A stretch of 64,000 nucleotides of DNA from contig JAPDRO010000016.1 in assembly GCA_030247885.1 (NCBI GenBank), forward strand, positions 496,001-560,000, in the 5' to 3' direction. The notes under the pieces are model-generated. The model had not been told where the DNA came from, did no database searches, and worked only from the letters and a program-made list of their open reading frames with translations. Positions 33,322-45,766 of the stretch are shown here, one piece after another; position 1 is the first letter of the stretch; each line of letters starts with the position of its first letter. Source of the DNA: Taxawa tesnikishii (nom. ined.) (Eukaryota > Ascomycota > Dothideomycetes > Dothideales). A program made the translations under genes and the position numbers.

Positions 33322-35158
33322 ATGGCACCAACTCAGCCTGAGGACCGAATCGTCGTCGGCATTGACTTTGGTACCACCATGTCGGGAGTTGCCTTTGCCT
33401 ACAGCGCCAAACCAGAGGCTCCTGACGATATGCATGTCGTCAAGAAGTGAGTCAAATCCAATGAAATCCCCCATCGAAGGATGCTAACACTGTCGCAGCT
33501 GGCCTGGAGCTAACAATGTCACTTCCGACAAGGTGCCATCTGAGCTTGCATATGGTCACGACGGCACCGTGAAATGGGGCTATGAGATTAAGCCGGAGCA
33601 AGAGCGTCTAAAGTGCCTGAAGCTCTTACTGGAGACGAACAAGAAGTTCCCATCGTGGGCGACACGCGAAACACTTGATGAACAGCTTCGGAAGTGCAGC
33701 AAGACGGCGGTCGACGCAGTCGCGGACTACATCAAGCAGCTTCACAAGCATACGCGGGCAGAACTAGCCAAGACACTCGGCTCACAGATGACCAACACAA
33801 CGCAGATCCAGTATGTCCTGACGGTTCCCGCTGGATGGTCCGATGCTGCAAAAGCTGCCACTCTGAAGGCCGCGAAGAAGGCCGGGATGGGTTCGGATTT
33901 TTCCCTCATCAGCGAGCCCGAAGCTGCTATCATATATGCTCTCAGGTCTTCGCAACTGAAAGACCTCAAAGTCGGAGACATCTTCATCATCTGCGACGCC
34001 GGAGGTGGTACCGTCGATCTGATCGCATGTGAGGTTAAGCAGCTGTCCCCTCTGCGTCTTGAAGAGTCGGCCATGGGCATAGCCGAACTTTGCGGCTCTC
34101 GTTTCCTCAATATGCGGTTTGAGGAGCTTGTCAAATCTCGTGTCGGTCAAGACAAGTTCAATTCGCTTCGTCAGAGAAAGCCGAAGGCATTTGCCATAGC
34201 GATGAAATATTTTGACGACTACGTGAAGCGGAACTTCGACCCAGCCAGTTCCCAGGAGGAGTATGACGACTCGAAATACAACGTGCCTTTCCCAGGTGTC
34301 AAGGACAACCCGGCGGCTGGCATCGACTGCAGATTTTTCATTCTCTCAACCGCAGATGTGGCAGAAATACACCGTCCTGTCATTCAAGAGGTCCTCGAAC
34401 TTGTCGAGAAGCAAAAGCGCATCCTCGGTGCGTACGAAAAGATCGCGCGAGGCCTTTTCCTGGTTGGCGGATTTGGACAGTCAGGTCATTTGTTCAAGAC
34501 TCTTAGATCGACTTTCGCGGAAGAGGATCCTCCACCAACGTACCAGGAGACCGAAACCGAGCCAGTTGAGCTTGATCCTACGAGATTCATCATCATGCAG
34601 CCGGCCAATGCCTGGACGGCTGTCGTCCGTGGGGCAGTGCTTAGCGGTATTGAAGGCGGCAACCTTATCACCAGCCGCAAGTCAAGACGCCATTATGGTG
34701 TCGTCCACAGTTCAACTTTCGACCCACGCTGGCACTCTGAGAGAAACAAATACTGGGACGTTGTCAGAAAGGAGTGGGGAGCCAAAAACCAGATCTGGTG
34801 GTACATCAAGCGTGAGCAGACAGTGACCGCGGGTCGGCCCGTTCTGTTTCCGTTTACTTTCGCTAAGAAGACTGTAGCTATATAGGGGACGAATTCCATC
34901 GCCCTTGTGTACAGTGACGCAGAGACGGCTCCCAAAGAGCATGACACTCAATCCTTGAGCCGCTCACACGTTCTGTGCACGCTGCATGTCGACATGAGTC
35001 GGTTCCCGAAGAGGCGCTGGAGGAAGCGGACCAAGAATGGCAACGGCTGCTATCAGTTGGACTTCGACCTTGGCATGCAAATTGAGAGCGGCGGCCTGGC
35101 TTTCGATCTTCGTATCGACGAGAAGGTCTACGGAAAGGTGACGGCAAGCTTCGATTGA
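33322..35158 (+). CDS. Hsp70-like ATPase (HSPA12-like), copy A, with an in-frame stop
   Basis: Actin-fold ATPase of the HSPA12-like branch. Exon 1 is 33322-33446, the intron 33447-33498 (52 bases), then one long exon. Phosphate-1 motif VGIDFGTTMSGVAFAY, phosphate-2 motif IICDAGGGTVDLIA (about 33990) and adenosine motif LFLVGGFGQSGHL (about 34460) are intact. The substrate-binding half is short and unlike classical Hsp70. A TAG at 34883-34885 ends the frame after KKTVAI. The same frame then continues without other stops as GTNSIALVYSDAETAP...FDLRIDEKVYGKVTASFD to 35158, and that tail aligns with the end of copy B at 56138. So either the last 91 codons are lost, or the stop is an error or is read through. 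I give the full span. The translated ATPase part is about 505 residues. Confidence 0.87.
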
Positions 35159-36015
35159 CGGGTGGTATGCAGGAGAGGAGTTGTTCTACCTTTTCATGGT
35201 GCATTTGAGGCAATGTATTTCAACATGAGAGGTCATGTTGGGTTGGAGAGAAGCGGTCCTCTGACAGTGGAGGCAAACAGGCAGCGATACTGAGTGCAAC
35301 GAGTGATGATTTCATGATGTTGGTTATCAAATTCACCGTACAGCAGCGTAGAGTGATTCACAAGCTGCATATGCGGCATGAAATGGAATACACTCAACTC
35401 ATGCTAGCGTTCCACTCCCAAGATTGTCCGTGTACAGGACATCGTACTGTGTTCTCATTAACACATTGTATCGGTTGAAAATTGCTATATCAAGGCATAA
35501 GGGTTGTCTCTTATCCTCGAGAATGGCCAAAGCGATCACCACGACGGACGTCTAGCCGTTTCGCAAATATGCCGGCCAGCAGAACAACATGTCTGTATGA
35601 TTCTTGTGCACTGGTGGACAAGCCAGATAAGTGGCCATCCCAATGCAAAGATACAGATTCATATGCTGTAGGTTGTGCGGAAGTTGAGATGACAGATGGT
35701 TCAAAGGGCTCCGACGGTATGTCGGCCAGCGCCCACACAGATACCAAGAGCCGGTCTCATCGTTCAGTTTCGAAGTCGATAAGTCACTGTTCTAACGCGA
35801 GCGCTCAAGTTGATCTTCGGAGGCTCTCCTGGCATATCGGCTAGCGGAACAGCATCTGTAAATGACTCTCGCGAGCTGATTAGACTGACGAATAACTGAG
35901 TGCCCCAACGTAAAGGTTTGTATCCATATGCAGTCGCTGAGACTCAAGATGCTCTCTGCAGAGAGGACCCAAGATGCTACCGTATCGCCCGTGAAGACTC
36001 CGACGGTGGGTATAC
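35159..36015. other. Intergenic, nothing recognised
   Basis: An open frame of 120 codons (35482-35844, plus) is Ser/Arg-rich and matches no family I know. It is likely the joined 3' regions of two convergent genes. Confidence 0.45.
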
Positions 36016-37990
36016 TTATCCCGGTATCTGCGCTGTGAGTGTATTGAAGAAGTCAACCGGGAAGTACTGATCCTCTAATCCGTAGAACTCCGCCATTTCC
36101 GCATAGTCAACCTCTTGAGCCGGAGCAGTAGCAGTCAAGGGCGCTCGATAGTTGGGCCAAATGCCTCGCGCACTCTGAGGCATTGTATCCGATCTCCCTT
36201 GGCCGTCTTCGTCCCACTTCCTTAATCTGTTCAGCATGCCTTGCAGTCCTTTCGCGATATAATTTGACAAGTGTCGTTGACCGGCTTTTTCTCGCCTATC
36301 AATGTGATGCAACCTTCAATGAGCCGGATTAGATGATTAGTCTCACAGCATGGCGTGAGTCGACTCCATTTCAAGTGGATCTTGAGCAGAAAGACGACAG
36401 AGAAAGTGATGATGGTGTGGAGATAAAGCGGTACTCCCACCAGACAGCTGCGGATGTCCGGCTCGGATAGGACAACGTTAAGAAGATTTTCGGCACTCAG
36501 CACAGCGAAACTTGCAAACTCTCGCTGCGCCGTGGACATTACACTTGCGGTTTGTTCTGACAGGCCTCTGTAAGCGAGGGCATTGAGCTGCAGCTTTGCG
36601 AAATGATAGTGCAGTACCACTCCCTTGGCTGGGTAAGTGGCAACGTAGGGATTTGGAGCTACAAGATGATTATGGTCAGTCAATGGCCTACAACGTAGAA
36701 AAAACCATCATACCAAGACGGGATTCCCACGTCGTTCTCCAACCATCCAGATCCAAGTTGAACTGCCGCATGCGCAGAACTTTTCCCTCGTCAAATTGCT
36801 CTTCATCATCCAGACCGAAGGTGTTTTGTATGCGGCTGAGGATAATGAAAACTCCCACTTGGCTATGAAGCCTGTGATCCGGTTGTGTAATTCCTGGGAG
36901 CTGCAGGAATGATTCGTGGCAAGTGATGGTTGCATCTTCGTGAATCATTGGAGGTCTTCCGTAGGCAATACTAAAGTGATGATCACAGACGTACAAGAAG
37001 TACCACAGGCGCGCGTGTTCCAGATTCTCCAGCGAAGGTGTCCTCATGGCTTTGGGAAAGCTCAAGTGAAGATTCATCTCCATTGCGATCCGAACCGCGT
37101 GACCGGACAACTTCCAGCTGACCTCCGACAGCCAGAAAGCGCCGATGCAGAGGCCACGGATGTCATCGAGCGAATGGTACCTTGCGAACATTGAATCGCA
37201 GATAAGAGCGAGAAACTCAGTGTAACAGACATCGAACAGGGCTTCCTTTCCGGGCAGATGCAATGCTGTAACGGCAAGGATGGCGGTGGTTAAGAGGGCA
37301 GAGGACTTCCGAGCGGAGGACAATTCGCTGTGCAAAAGAGCAATACCGCCCCAAAGATAGTGATTCAACGAGCAACTGAAGGTCCGGAACAGCTCGTCTG
37401 CTTCTGCCATATTGACTTTGCCCTCTGAAATCAGGTCTGAAATCTCGGAGCGGTCTGACCTGGCGGGTTCATTGAGCTTGCTGCGGATGTTTCGGAGTCT
37501 TGTCACTTCGAACAGACTGGCCATGGGAGGTGCAACCACAGCATCCTCATCCTCGGGGTCTTGGGAGTTCTCCTTGTCATGGCCATAACTGGTGGACCTT
37601 GCCGTGGACTGGGCCTTGCAAAACTCTCTGAGCGATCTCGGACTGAAGATGCATCGATACTTGGGCGACCACCATTCTGGGCCAGGGTCGGTGTCCCGGC
37701 AACGGCTTGGACTGGGAAGGACTCCAGATTTGGTAAATTCAAAGTGCGCAATATCTCCGATACTGCTGCTTGGAGCTGCCCGGTTCGCCCCTTCAACACA
37801 GACTTCCATTCTGTATCATCTTCAAGAAGGGTTTGCAGGCTTTTGTTGACACTGCATTGCAGGCCAAGACGCCGGCAACGGGTGCAAGGTGTCTGACCTT
37901 CTGGCAGCTCGCACTTGATCTTACGAGAATGACACTCTGTACCTGTCAAACATAGTAAGCAATGTCTCCGGCAGGTTTTGCCTTGGCAAA
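36016..37990 (-). CDS. Zn2Cys6 transcription factor with fungal_trans domain
   Basis: Nuclear regulator. Five of the six zinc-cluster cysteines are visible at 37850-37945 (ECHSRKIKCELPEGQTPCTRCRRLGLQC); the first must lie in an upstream exon whose splice I could not resolve, so the start is approximate. A linker follows, then the fungal-specific regulatory domain (HYLWGGIALLHSELSSARK, GLCIGAFWLSEVSWKLSGHAVRIAMEMNLH, LWYFLYVCDHHFSIAYGRPP). An intron lies at about 36660-36715. The C-terminus ends VDFFNTLTAQIPG. One frame break at about 37572 (a G missing from AAGGAG on the coding strand; restored, it reads TRENSQDPEDEDAVVAPP) and a second in the A-run near 36290 (IGEKKAGQRHLSNYIAKG). It lies between the Hsp70-like gene and the membrane-protein gene, with no clue to targets. 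Confidence 0.8.
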
Positions 37991-38791
37991 GTAATCGAGT
38001 GGCTCATTGATTGCTTGTCTGTTTGTCCATGGAGGGAGGGCTAGACTGTGACATGACCGCTCAAGCGAACGACACGCGCCGTCTGGCGTTTCTTAGGGGC
38101 ACGGCTTGAAGTCCGAGAGTTATGTACGATAGACGAAGAATTTACTCACATGCTTTGACTCTTCGAGAAACCTTGGCCTGGTGTAGCGCGGCTGAAGTGG
38201 ACCTTTGCAGCTTCGGCGAGTTGGCCGAGGGCTGGTCATCAGACGCGTGGGAGTATGCTCGTTTCATTATACCAGTGGATTACCTTGGCGAGATCATGCA
38301 TACCGTTGCTGAGAGCCGCATTGCTTGATAACTTTAGTAATAGCTCCGACCCTGTGCGTGGAAGTGTAGGTAGGAAAGATATTTGCGATGCCCTCGCCTC
38401 TCCTCACTCATGGCCTTTACCTCGGCTTTCTGCCCGTTGTTCGGCATAACCCCGGAAGAAGGCCATCGTTCATGGGGACTTTCTTCGCAGGACAATCACA
38501 ACTCTTCCACTCGCTTATCTCTTCTCCTCTAAGAGGAGCACAGGGCTTGTGTAACCACATATCCCGTGCCAAGCAGGATTTTTGTTCGCTGAACTTGACG
38601 AGTGCTTACTATGTATAGAGCTGCCAAGTACGGCACAGCCCCTTTTGGCGACGAGGCAACGAGGCGACAAGAGAGAATGGATGACGAAGCAACAAGCGGC
38701 CTCCAAGGCAGCGAGGGAGTATTTGGAAAAGCAGGTACTCCTTCCAGCTTCGATCCACTTTGTTCCTAACTCCAATCACTGCCTCTCAAGG
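37991..38791. other. Divergent intergenic region, nothing recognised
   Basis: Contains the unresolved first exon and promoter of the zinc-cluster regulator and the promoter of the membrane-protein gene. Short Ser-rich open frames only. Confidence 0.4.
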
Positions 38792-40909
38792 ATGCCACCA
38801 ACACCGAGACTGCGGGTTGCCGCGCTGCTAATCTGTATCACTATACTTCTCCTAGCGGCTAAGGCAGAAGCAAGGTACCAGTTCTCTACTTGCAAGAGTG
38901 ATATCCAGGACATTATAGCCGGAAACATCACGGATCGTCGAATGAGAAACGGTACCAGCATCAACCCGACGAATATCCAAGCGCTGTTCTATCATGGCAT
39001 CGTCCGCGGTCTCGACCCCAACGCAACAAGACCTATCACCGTGACGTATGAAGGTACATAGTTTTGGTTGTGCCTGAATCCTCTGCACGATTTCCGTTCT
39101 GCCCCTTTTCCTCGCAGTGCGTGATCGTTGAAGTGTAGCCGGCAGCATGGATACAATGGAGGACAAGCTACATTCGTTTGAGCCGCATCTCATGCTCATG
39201 GCGAGCTTGGCTGATTGATGCAGGCTGTCTCGAGCTTTGCGGTAAAGACAAGACAGGCCTCAATGACATCTACAAAGCATTCGCCATCCTCACAACCTGG
39301 GTCCTACCAGCGGTGGCCCTTTTCTCCAACCTGCCTTGGGAATCCTTATCTCGCGACAAGCTCAAGATAGTGGAGGCCTTCACGAACTGGATAGGCTCGC
39401 CGCAAGCCGCACTTGCCAACACCATGTTCAACGTCTATGTCATCAAGCAGTGCCATGATCGGTCGGAGGTGACGCCTGATCAAATTGTCAAAGATGCTTT
39501 CTATGTCTTGAGTTGCGTGAATCAGTATGAATATCCCAGCTACACCCAGACAAGGCTAAGGAGACGCTGGGAAACCGACACCGAAAGGCAGGTTCGTCAG
39601 CGAGCGAGGGATAAGGTTTTGCTCTATGGACTCTACCGACCACTGACTCGCGTGTACTCGGGACACTATCTGCCAAGAGACGACATCAAAGATACGCGCA
39701 TACTGTTGTCTAACCTGGCGTATCAGCTAAGGATGTATCGGAGAAGGGGAGTGTATCCTCAGTCGATCAACATCCTCTGGTTCCTGGTGGCCTTCGTCAT
39801 CTCGCTCGTCACAGCATTCGCTGATCTTGGAGACAACACTACGGCTCACTCATTGGCCTTGGGTTTGCTCTTGTCTTGGTTGCCTGTGCTGATCACCATG
39901 ATGATCGTCGACCGCAATCCGTCTGCATCAACCAGGTGCAGAGTACGTCACCCCTTCTGAATGGGTCTCGGTGATGCTAACGCCGATAGGTGCTCATCGA
40001 GCGATGGCTTTACAATGTCAACTACATTTATTGCGAACATCACAGACAAGGCTCAGACAGTGCGCCGCATGGTGCCCGGGACCTGAGATATACAGATTGG
40101 TGGAAGCCCAGCATACAGTCTGACGCTCTGGATCTATGTATCGGTGACTTTGTCGGACAGGGGCGACGACTGCGCTACTGCGGCATCGCGAATGCCATTC
40201 TGTCTAGAACCGCTGAATGGAGTTATGAAGAGGAGCAGTTGGGGACACAGTACGATAAAGCGCTGAGCGACTTCAAGAAAAAGCGCTGGAGAGACGGCCG
40301 CCCAGCTGGTGGGCCATCTGGATTTCTGCGCAACTGATCGTATCGACAAGCGCATTCATGGGTTTCATGGTCTCTTTTAACACACCTACCATCGGCCTCG
40401 GCTGCCGCTCCTTCATGATCCTGCTTTGGTGGATCCTCAGCAGTGTATCCTGGATTGTCCAATTCTTCTACCAGGAACCGCCGCGATATACACTTGTCGT
40501 CACCATCCCATTCAACAGCTTCTCTGCCACGCTGCTCTTTATCATCATGTTGTTCCAGGTACGCGTCCCACACGCCCATTCTCACGAGATCGCCGTGTCG
40601 CATGCCTGACAAGACTCTCAGGTGACTAACGGTCTCAATAATTGCCTCTGCAAATCCTCAATTTTCGGCACCAGCAGCTACGGCGGGTATCTGGACTTCG
40701 AAACAGCGCAGTTCTATAAAGACCACTTCCACGTCGTCCGCTACTGGGCGCCTGCTGCCGCTTTCGGCATGTTTTCCGCCCTGTCCGCCATCTTGTGGGC
40801 GCTGCGGAAGTGGAGTGTGAGCGATTCGCTGTGGCATGCACAAGAGGACCCAAAAAGCCGGCCGAGCAGGATGACAGGAACGATGGACGGGTCAGTCTGG
40901 ATTGGCTAA
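38792..40909 (+). CDS. Uncharacterised multi-pass membrane protein with signal peptide
   Basis: Family not named, but the pattern is familiar from other filamentous fungi. Exons 38792-39053, 39224-39942, 39990-40558 and 40622-40909. The N-terminus has a hydrophobic leader (RVAALLICITILLLAAKAEA), then a Cys-containing outer segment. Membrane segments are seen at AFAILTTWVLPAVALF, INILWFLVAFVISLVTAF, ALGLLLSWLPVLITMMIV, SFMILLWWILSSVSWIVQFF, ATLLFIIMLF and a final pair around WAPAAAFGMFSALSAILWAL, with long soluble loops between. One frame break: WWAIWISAQLIVSTSAFMGF is reached only if one C is restored at CCC 40301-40303; otherwise translation stops at 40337. The large 170-base first intron is the longest in this gene. 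Function unknown. Confidence 0.77.
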
Positions 40910-41039
40910 TATGAGGACATGCCTGGGAAACCTGGAATGGAAGGGTTTGTTATATTGCGATGCGTGTGTACACTTTTCGATAGCTGGCCAACGACACGAT
41001 CCGATACATCATTTCCTGCCGGATCTCCAGTGTCACGAA

Positions 41040-42242
41040 TCAAAGCTTTCCTTTCCTTCCGTCTTCCGCAATTTTCAGAATGGGCCTCATGTTCTTTGGC
41101 TGAATCCACTCCCAAAGATCGCCCTTCTCCTCCTGTTGCCTCCTAAACCATTCCTCGACCGTCTTGATCCTCTTCGCATGGATCTCATCAAGTAGCTTGT
41201 AGTCCCTTTGAACCACACCCTCGTTGCCGCCGGAGTTACGCCAGAGGTTCCAAAACCCCGTGAAGTTCTGTCTGTTGGTCATGTACGCGGGATCCTTCGG
41301 GTCGCTGTTGTATCCCGACCCCATTCTCGACCACGGACCTCGGAAAGCATCGTCGTTGAAGTAGGAATCGAAATCCAGGTTCTCGTAGCGCGCGGGATGA
41401 CCGGTTACTTTTGCAAAGGCGGCAGCTAGGTCTGCGTAAGGCACGTGGGCGGTGGCGACCTCGAGGTCCATGCCATTGCTGCGGGCGGTATTGTCGAAAA
41501 GCCAGCGGACGTAGTGTCCGCAGTCGTCGAGGGCAATGTGAGGCACGGCACCGTCGCCCAGCGGCACACGCCAGACGGCGACACCGTCGATGATCTCAGG
41601 GGTCATGACCGTTTTACTTGCAAGTGCCATATCGAGGTAGGGTCCCGTGGTGAAGTTGGCTGCGCCCATCGTGTCGTTGGACTGCTGGAGCACGAATTCT
41701 GTCGCACATTAGCAGCGTCGCCACAGCAGACACGTCGAAAAAGTTCACCTCCCACTCTGCCCTTTCCGTCGTAGTGTCCGCAACGATACTTGGGATCATA
41801 AGCGCCTTTCTTCAGCCCGTAATCAAGATTGCCCCAGACGTAGAATTTGATGTCGGCAGCGCGGGCTATTTCGTACAGTCGGATCCCCCAGTAGAGCTCC
41901 CTTTCTCACCGGTGTTGAAACCATCGATGTTTACGAAGGCGCCGTCGCAGCTCTGCAATGCGTTGGTCACGAGTGGGATATCGGTGAACGTGCCTTCGAG
42001 CAGCTCGACGTTACCGAGTGCCGCGAGGTCTCGAGCGCGCTTGCTATTGATGTCTCGCGTGAGTGCGAGCACGCTGTACTTGCGGTCGTGCACCAGCTCT
42101 GTGATAGCGTGTGAGAGGCCAGGTCTCGGTTGTGAAAGAGAGGGTAGGAGAGAGAGACGCGAGGATGCTCACCTTTGATGACTGGAATACCCTGAGCACC
42201 GGTACCGCCGATCACGAAGATTCTGGATGTCTGAAAAGTCAT
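41040..42242 (-). CDS. NmrA-like NAD(P)-binding protein
   Basis: Atypical SDR of the NmrA-like group; members act as redox sensors or quinone/isoflavone-type reductases. Exons 42173-42242 (MTFQTSRIFVIGGTGAQGIP, with the G-x2-G-x2-G nucleotide motif), 41749-42098 and 41040-41698. The mid part has YSVLALTRDINSKRARDLAA and the C-terminal part PHIALDDCGHYVRWLFDN. One frame break: on the coding strand GEKG then ELYWGIRLYEIARAADIKFY needs one more G (plus-strand CCC at 41899-41901). The C-terminus is long and charged (RRQQEEKGDLWEWIQPKN). About 350 residues. The classical NmrA regulator of nitrogen control is only a distant relative, so I do not assign that role. Confidence 0.85.
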
Positions 42243-42696
42243 GTTGCTCTGAAGAAATACATCTGTCCGCTTTGTATCTCAATTAAGTCCATTCCGACGT
42301 ATATATATAACCTTTCCATGTATAGTAATCATATACGTCGGAGGCAAAAGCCTTTGCAATGCTCTGCGCCGTAAATGCATGCTTCTAGTTATTGACTAAG
42401 CGATCCACCAAGACATGGCGACGGTTGATCGTCGTTCCCGGTGTAGTAGTTAGATGATTACTGATACATAATCCACTGCCGCGTCAAAAGACGTTGCTTC
42501 GAGGTTAGCTTAGCTCGCGCCAGATGCTCTGTTGCAACGTTTCGTCAAATCGCGCAGGTTGGTGTGTCAACCTGTTCCGCCCATATCTTGAGGCAGACAG
42601 TCCAGCAAAACTTTCAAAACTTGAGTGAAGCTGGAGTAAAGACGCCGAGCTTGAACCAGGGGTTGCTGAGCATCGACACGACTACACTTGCCTGAA
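42243..42696. other. Intergenic, nothing recognised
   Basis: 454 bases. An A+T-rich patch (tatatatataacc at about 42300-42312) may be a TATA-like element for the NmrA-like gene, which starts at 42242 on the minus strand. Confidence 0.4.
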
Positions 42697-43615
42697 TTAA
42701 GATACATACGGCTTGACAATGCGAAGCCCCGTGCTCTTCGGAGTGTTCGATCCAGAATCCAACTCGCGAGCCATGTCCGCTGCTGTTCTGAAGATTTCGA
42801 TAGCTGGGGCGTCGGCAAAGACAATGGCTTGCGGCTTCTCGAAACGCAGACGAATACTGTAATAGGACGTGGCCTTGAGGCAGGGTCCCTCGTGAAGCAG
42901 GCGTATGGTATGAACAGCAAGAGATTCCAAGGTCTCAAAGGAAGTTGACTCCAGGGCCTACAGTAGGTGTAAGAACTCGGCTCCAATACAGATCAAGAAT
43001 GCCTACATCGACAAGGTCACGCTCGAGAACAGGATAAATCTCCGCGTTTCCATCCGGCAAACCGTCGAGCCAGACGCTCACAATCAAGGGCTGCTTCCTT
43101 GTTCTCTCATGAGCGTTCACGCCTATCAGAACCGGGACATTGATGTTTCGAAGATGAAGGGATCTCTTCGCCTGTGTCGATCCAACTTGATCGTAGGGAA
43201 CAAAGCGGGTGAAGGTGATGCCTTGGCCAAGCAAACTAGCCTTTGGCAGATGGATCTGAACCTGTGAGGACTCAAGAAGGCTGACACCTGGTGGCGTGGC
43301 CAGTATTGTTTCGTGAAGCGCGTCCGCCAGCCCGTCGATCGTTTGCGAGTCGCTGTGAAGCTCGGTGCCCCTCAACCTTTTGCCAAGAACACCGTAGTGC
43401 ATCGTGCTCTCGTCCAAGGCGTCTTTGCTGGCGGCGCTGGTGAAGGAAGACCTGAAGGACAGAGCCACAGAGATGAGGCACGGCTGTTCTTTTGGTCTTC
43501 CCCACGCATCGTTTGCAAAGCTCGGCGGGTGCTGCAATGTCAGGTTTTGAATTGATATACCGTCTCTGCACCAAGGCCTACCGTAGACTCCAGCAGCGGG
43601 CGCGCTTGGAGACAT
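42697..43615 (-). CDS. Dihydroneopterin aldolase (FolB-domain) protein
   Basis: FolB-fold protein of folate biosynthesis, which would convert dihydroneopterin to hydroxymethyl-dihydropterin. Exon 1 is 43007-43615 and exon 2 is 42697-42957, separated by a 49-base intron. Two FolB-like repeats are visible, each with the domain's Val-rich strand and Glu/Leu helix: repeat 1 around RDGISIQNLTLQHPPSF...PCLISVALSF, and repeat 2 around LHLRNINVPVLIGVNAHERTRKQPLIVSVWL then SFETLESLAVHTIRLLHEG. Fungal versions often have this tandem arrangement. I chose ATG 43615 (MSPSAPAAGVYG); an in-frame ATG at 43741 would add 42 residues rich in Arg and His. It is separate from the pyrophosphokinase and synthase domains often fused to it in yeasts. 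Confidence 0.78.
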
Positions 43616-43920
43616 GATTGAGTTGTAGTAGTGGATGCGGTGTCTTCTGGTGAATGCATGTGTGCCTCTTCTGTTCTGCTCCATCCTCACATGGCTTGGC
43701 ACAGGAATTCCCTCCCCGCGTGTTGGTCTGAGCTCCATCATGTTTCTAGAAGCCTCTGAGAGAGTAGAAAGTCACCTCATATCTCGAATCATTCCTCGTC
43801 TCGAAAGTACATACTACGCATCGCTTGATACCCCGTTGACGAGACCACGAACCACCAATCGGAAGCAGCTCAGTCAAATTTCACACTTTCAAACGTAAAC
43901 GAACGCAAAGCTCTACACAA
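43616..43920. promoter_or_regulatory. Divergent promoter of the FolB gene and STI1
   Basis: 305 bases between opposite starts. It contains GAA/TTC words that could suit heat-shock factor (STI1 is heat-inducible in yeasts), but no clean triple repeat was identified. Confidence 0.3.
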
Positions 43921-45766
43921 TGGCGGACGCATTGAAGGCAGAAGGAAACAAGCTCTTTGCTGCAAAGGATTTCCATGGTGCGGTGTGAGTACATTGTTCC
44001 TTTTAGACTCGTTTCAAGAGCGTACTGAACTCCATACAGAGAAAAGTTCAGCGAGGCTATCAAGCTCGACCCCCAGAATCACGTCCTTTACTCGAACCGT
44101 TCTGGCGCCTACGCCTCCTTGAAAGATTTCGAACATGCATTGGAAGATGCCACTAAGACCACCGAGTTGAAGCCAGACTGGGCAAAGGGCTACAGCAGGA
44201 AAGGTGCTGCACTGCACGGTGTAGGCAACCTTGGTAAGAGACGCAACATCATACTCCACGCATGCACATGCTGACGCTTTCACAGTGGACGCTGTCGATG
44301 CCTTCGAGGAAGCACTCAAGCTCGAGCCCACCAACGCGCAAGCAAAGTCCGGCCTCGACGCAGTGAAGCGCGCTGTCGAAGCAGAAGCCCGAGCAGACGG
44401 TGTCACAGGCGACCCAACCGGAGGCCTAGGCAGCATGTTCAACGACCCACAACTCTATCAGAAGCTCGCCAACAACCCAAAGACTAGCGGACTGCTCGGG
44501 GACTCGGCTTTCATGGCGGAGCTGGAGAAGATCAAGAAGAACCCGAACGACATTGGCAAGGCTATGGGAGACCCGAGGTTCCTGCAGGTCATGAGCGTGT
44601 TGCTGGGTATCGATATGCAGTTCGGAGCACCTGGCGAGGAGGGTACGAACACTGGCGCAAAAGAGGCGGAAGAGGATGTGCCGATGCCAGATGCGCCGAA
44701 GCCCGCTGAGACGAAAAAGGCACCCGAACCCGAACCAGAGCCCGAACCTGAAGACGAGGATGCTATGGCGGCAAAGAGGGCGAAAGAGGAGGCGGAGCAG
44801 GAGAAGAAGCTTGGAACGGAGAACTACAAGAAGCGCCAATTCGACGAGGCCATCGCGCACTACAGCAAGGCATGGGAGTTACACAAGGACATCACATACC
44901 TCAACAACCTCGGAGCCGCCAAATTCGAAAAGGGCGACTACCAAGGTGCAATCGAAGCCTGTCAGCAGGCCGTCGAGCACGGTCGCGAGATGCTTGCCGA
45001 TTTCAAGCTGATCGCCAAGGCATACGGCCGGATTGGTACCGCATACGAGAAGCAGGGCGACCTCCCCAACGCCATCACAAACTACCAGAAGTCGCTCACC
45101 GAGCACCGCACGCCCGAAATCCTCAACAAGCTGCGCGCGGCGGAAAAGGCCAAGATAGAAGCGGAAAAGAACGCCTACATCGACCCAGCAAAGGCCGAAG
45201 AAGCACGCGAGCTCGGCAACCAGAAGTTCAAGGAAGCAGACTGGCCAGCCGCCGTGGAGGCGTACAGCGAGATGATCAAGCGCGCGCCCGAGGACCCACG
45301 AGGGTACTCGAACCGGGCCGCCTGCTTCATCAAACTGCTGACCTTCCCGTCCGCGGTGCAAGACTGCGACGTGGCAATCGCAAAGGACCCCTCCTTCATC
45401 CGGGCGTACCTGCGCAAAGCGCAAGCCCTGTTCGCGATGCGCGAGTACAACAAGTGCATCGACGTGTGCGGCGAGGCGTCGGCGCACGACAAGGACGGCA
45501 AGAACGCGCGCGAGATCGAGCAGCAGAGCCAGAAGGCGCTGCAGGCGCAGTTCAGCGCGCGTGAGGGCGAGACCGAGGAGCAGACCCAGGAGCGCATCCA
45601 GCGCGATCCGGAAATCATGGGCATCTTGCAGGATCCCGTCATGCAGAGTATCCTGCAGCAGGCAAAGGGTGATCCGGCCGCGCTGCAGGAGCACATGAGG
45701 AACCCGGGCATCAGGAACAAGATCCAGAAGCTGGTTGCTGCGGGTGTGATCAGGGTTGGTAGGTAA
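43921..45766 (+). CDS. sti1: STI1 / HOP, Hsp70-Hsp90 organising co-chaperone
   Basis: Cytosolic adaptor that holds Hsp70 and Hsp90 together through three TPR blocks. Exons 43921-43984, 44040-44233 and 44286-45766. TPR1 begins at the N-terminus ([20 protein letters not shown]...[20 protein letters not shown]). The DP1 region is [20 protein letters not shown]. An acidic [13 protein letters not shown] linker follows, then TPR2A ([20 protein letters not shown]), TPR2B ([20 protein letters not shown]) and a C-terminal DP2 ending [20 protein letters not shown]. About 575 residues, usual length. No frame break and no missing domain. It shares the window with two Hsp70-like genes but is a general housekeeping co-chaperone. 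Confidence 0.96.

Noticed and set aside
35482-35844. 120-codon plus-strand frame
   Set aside because: No motif and compositional bias typical of chance frames; it lies in a convergent 3' region.
44879-45694. Long minus-strand frames opposite STI1
   Set aside because: Antisense shadows of a GC-rich TPR gene, with no family pattern of their own.
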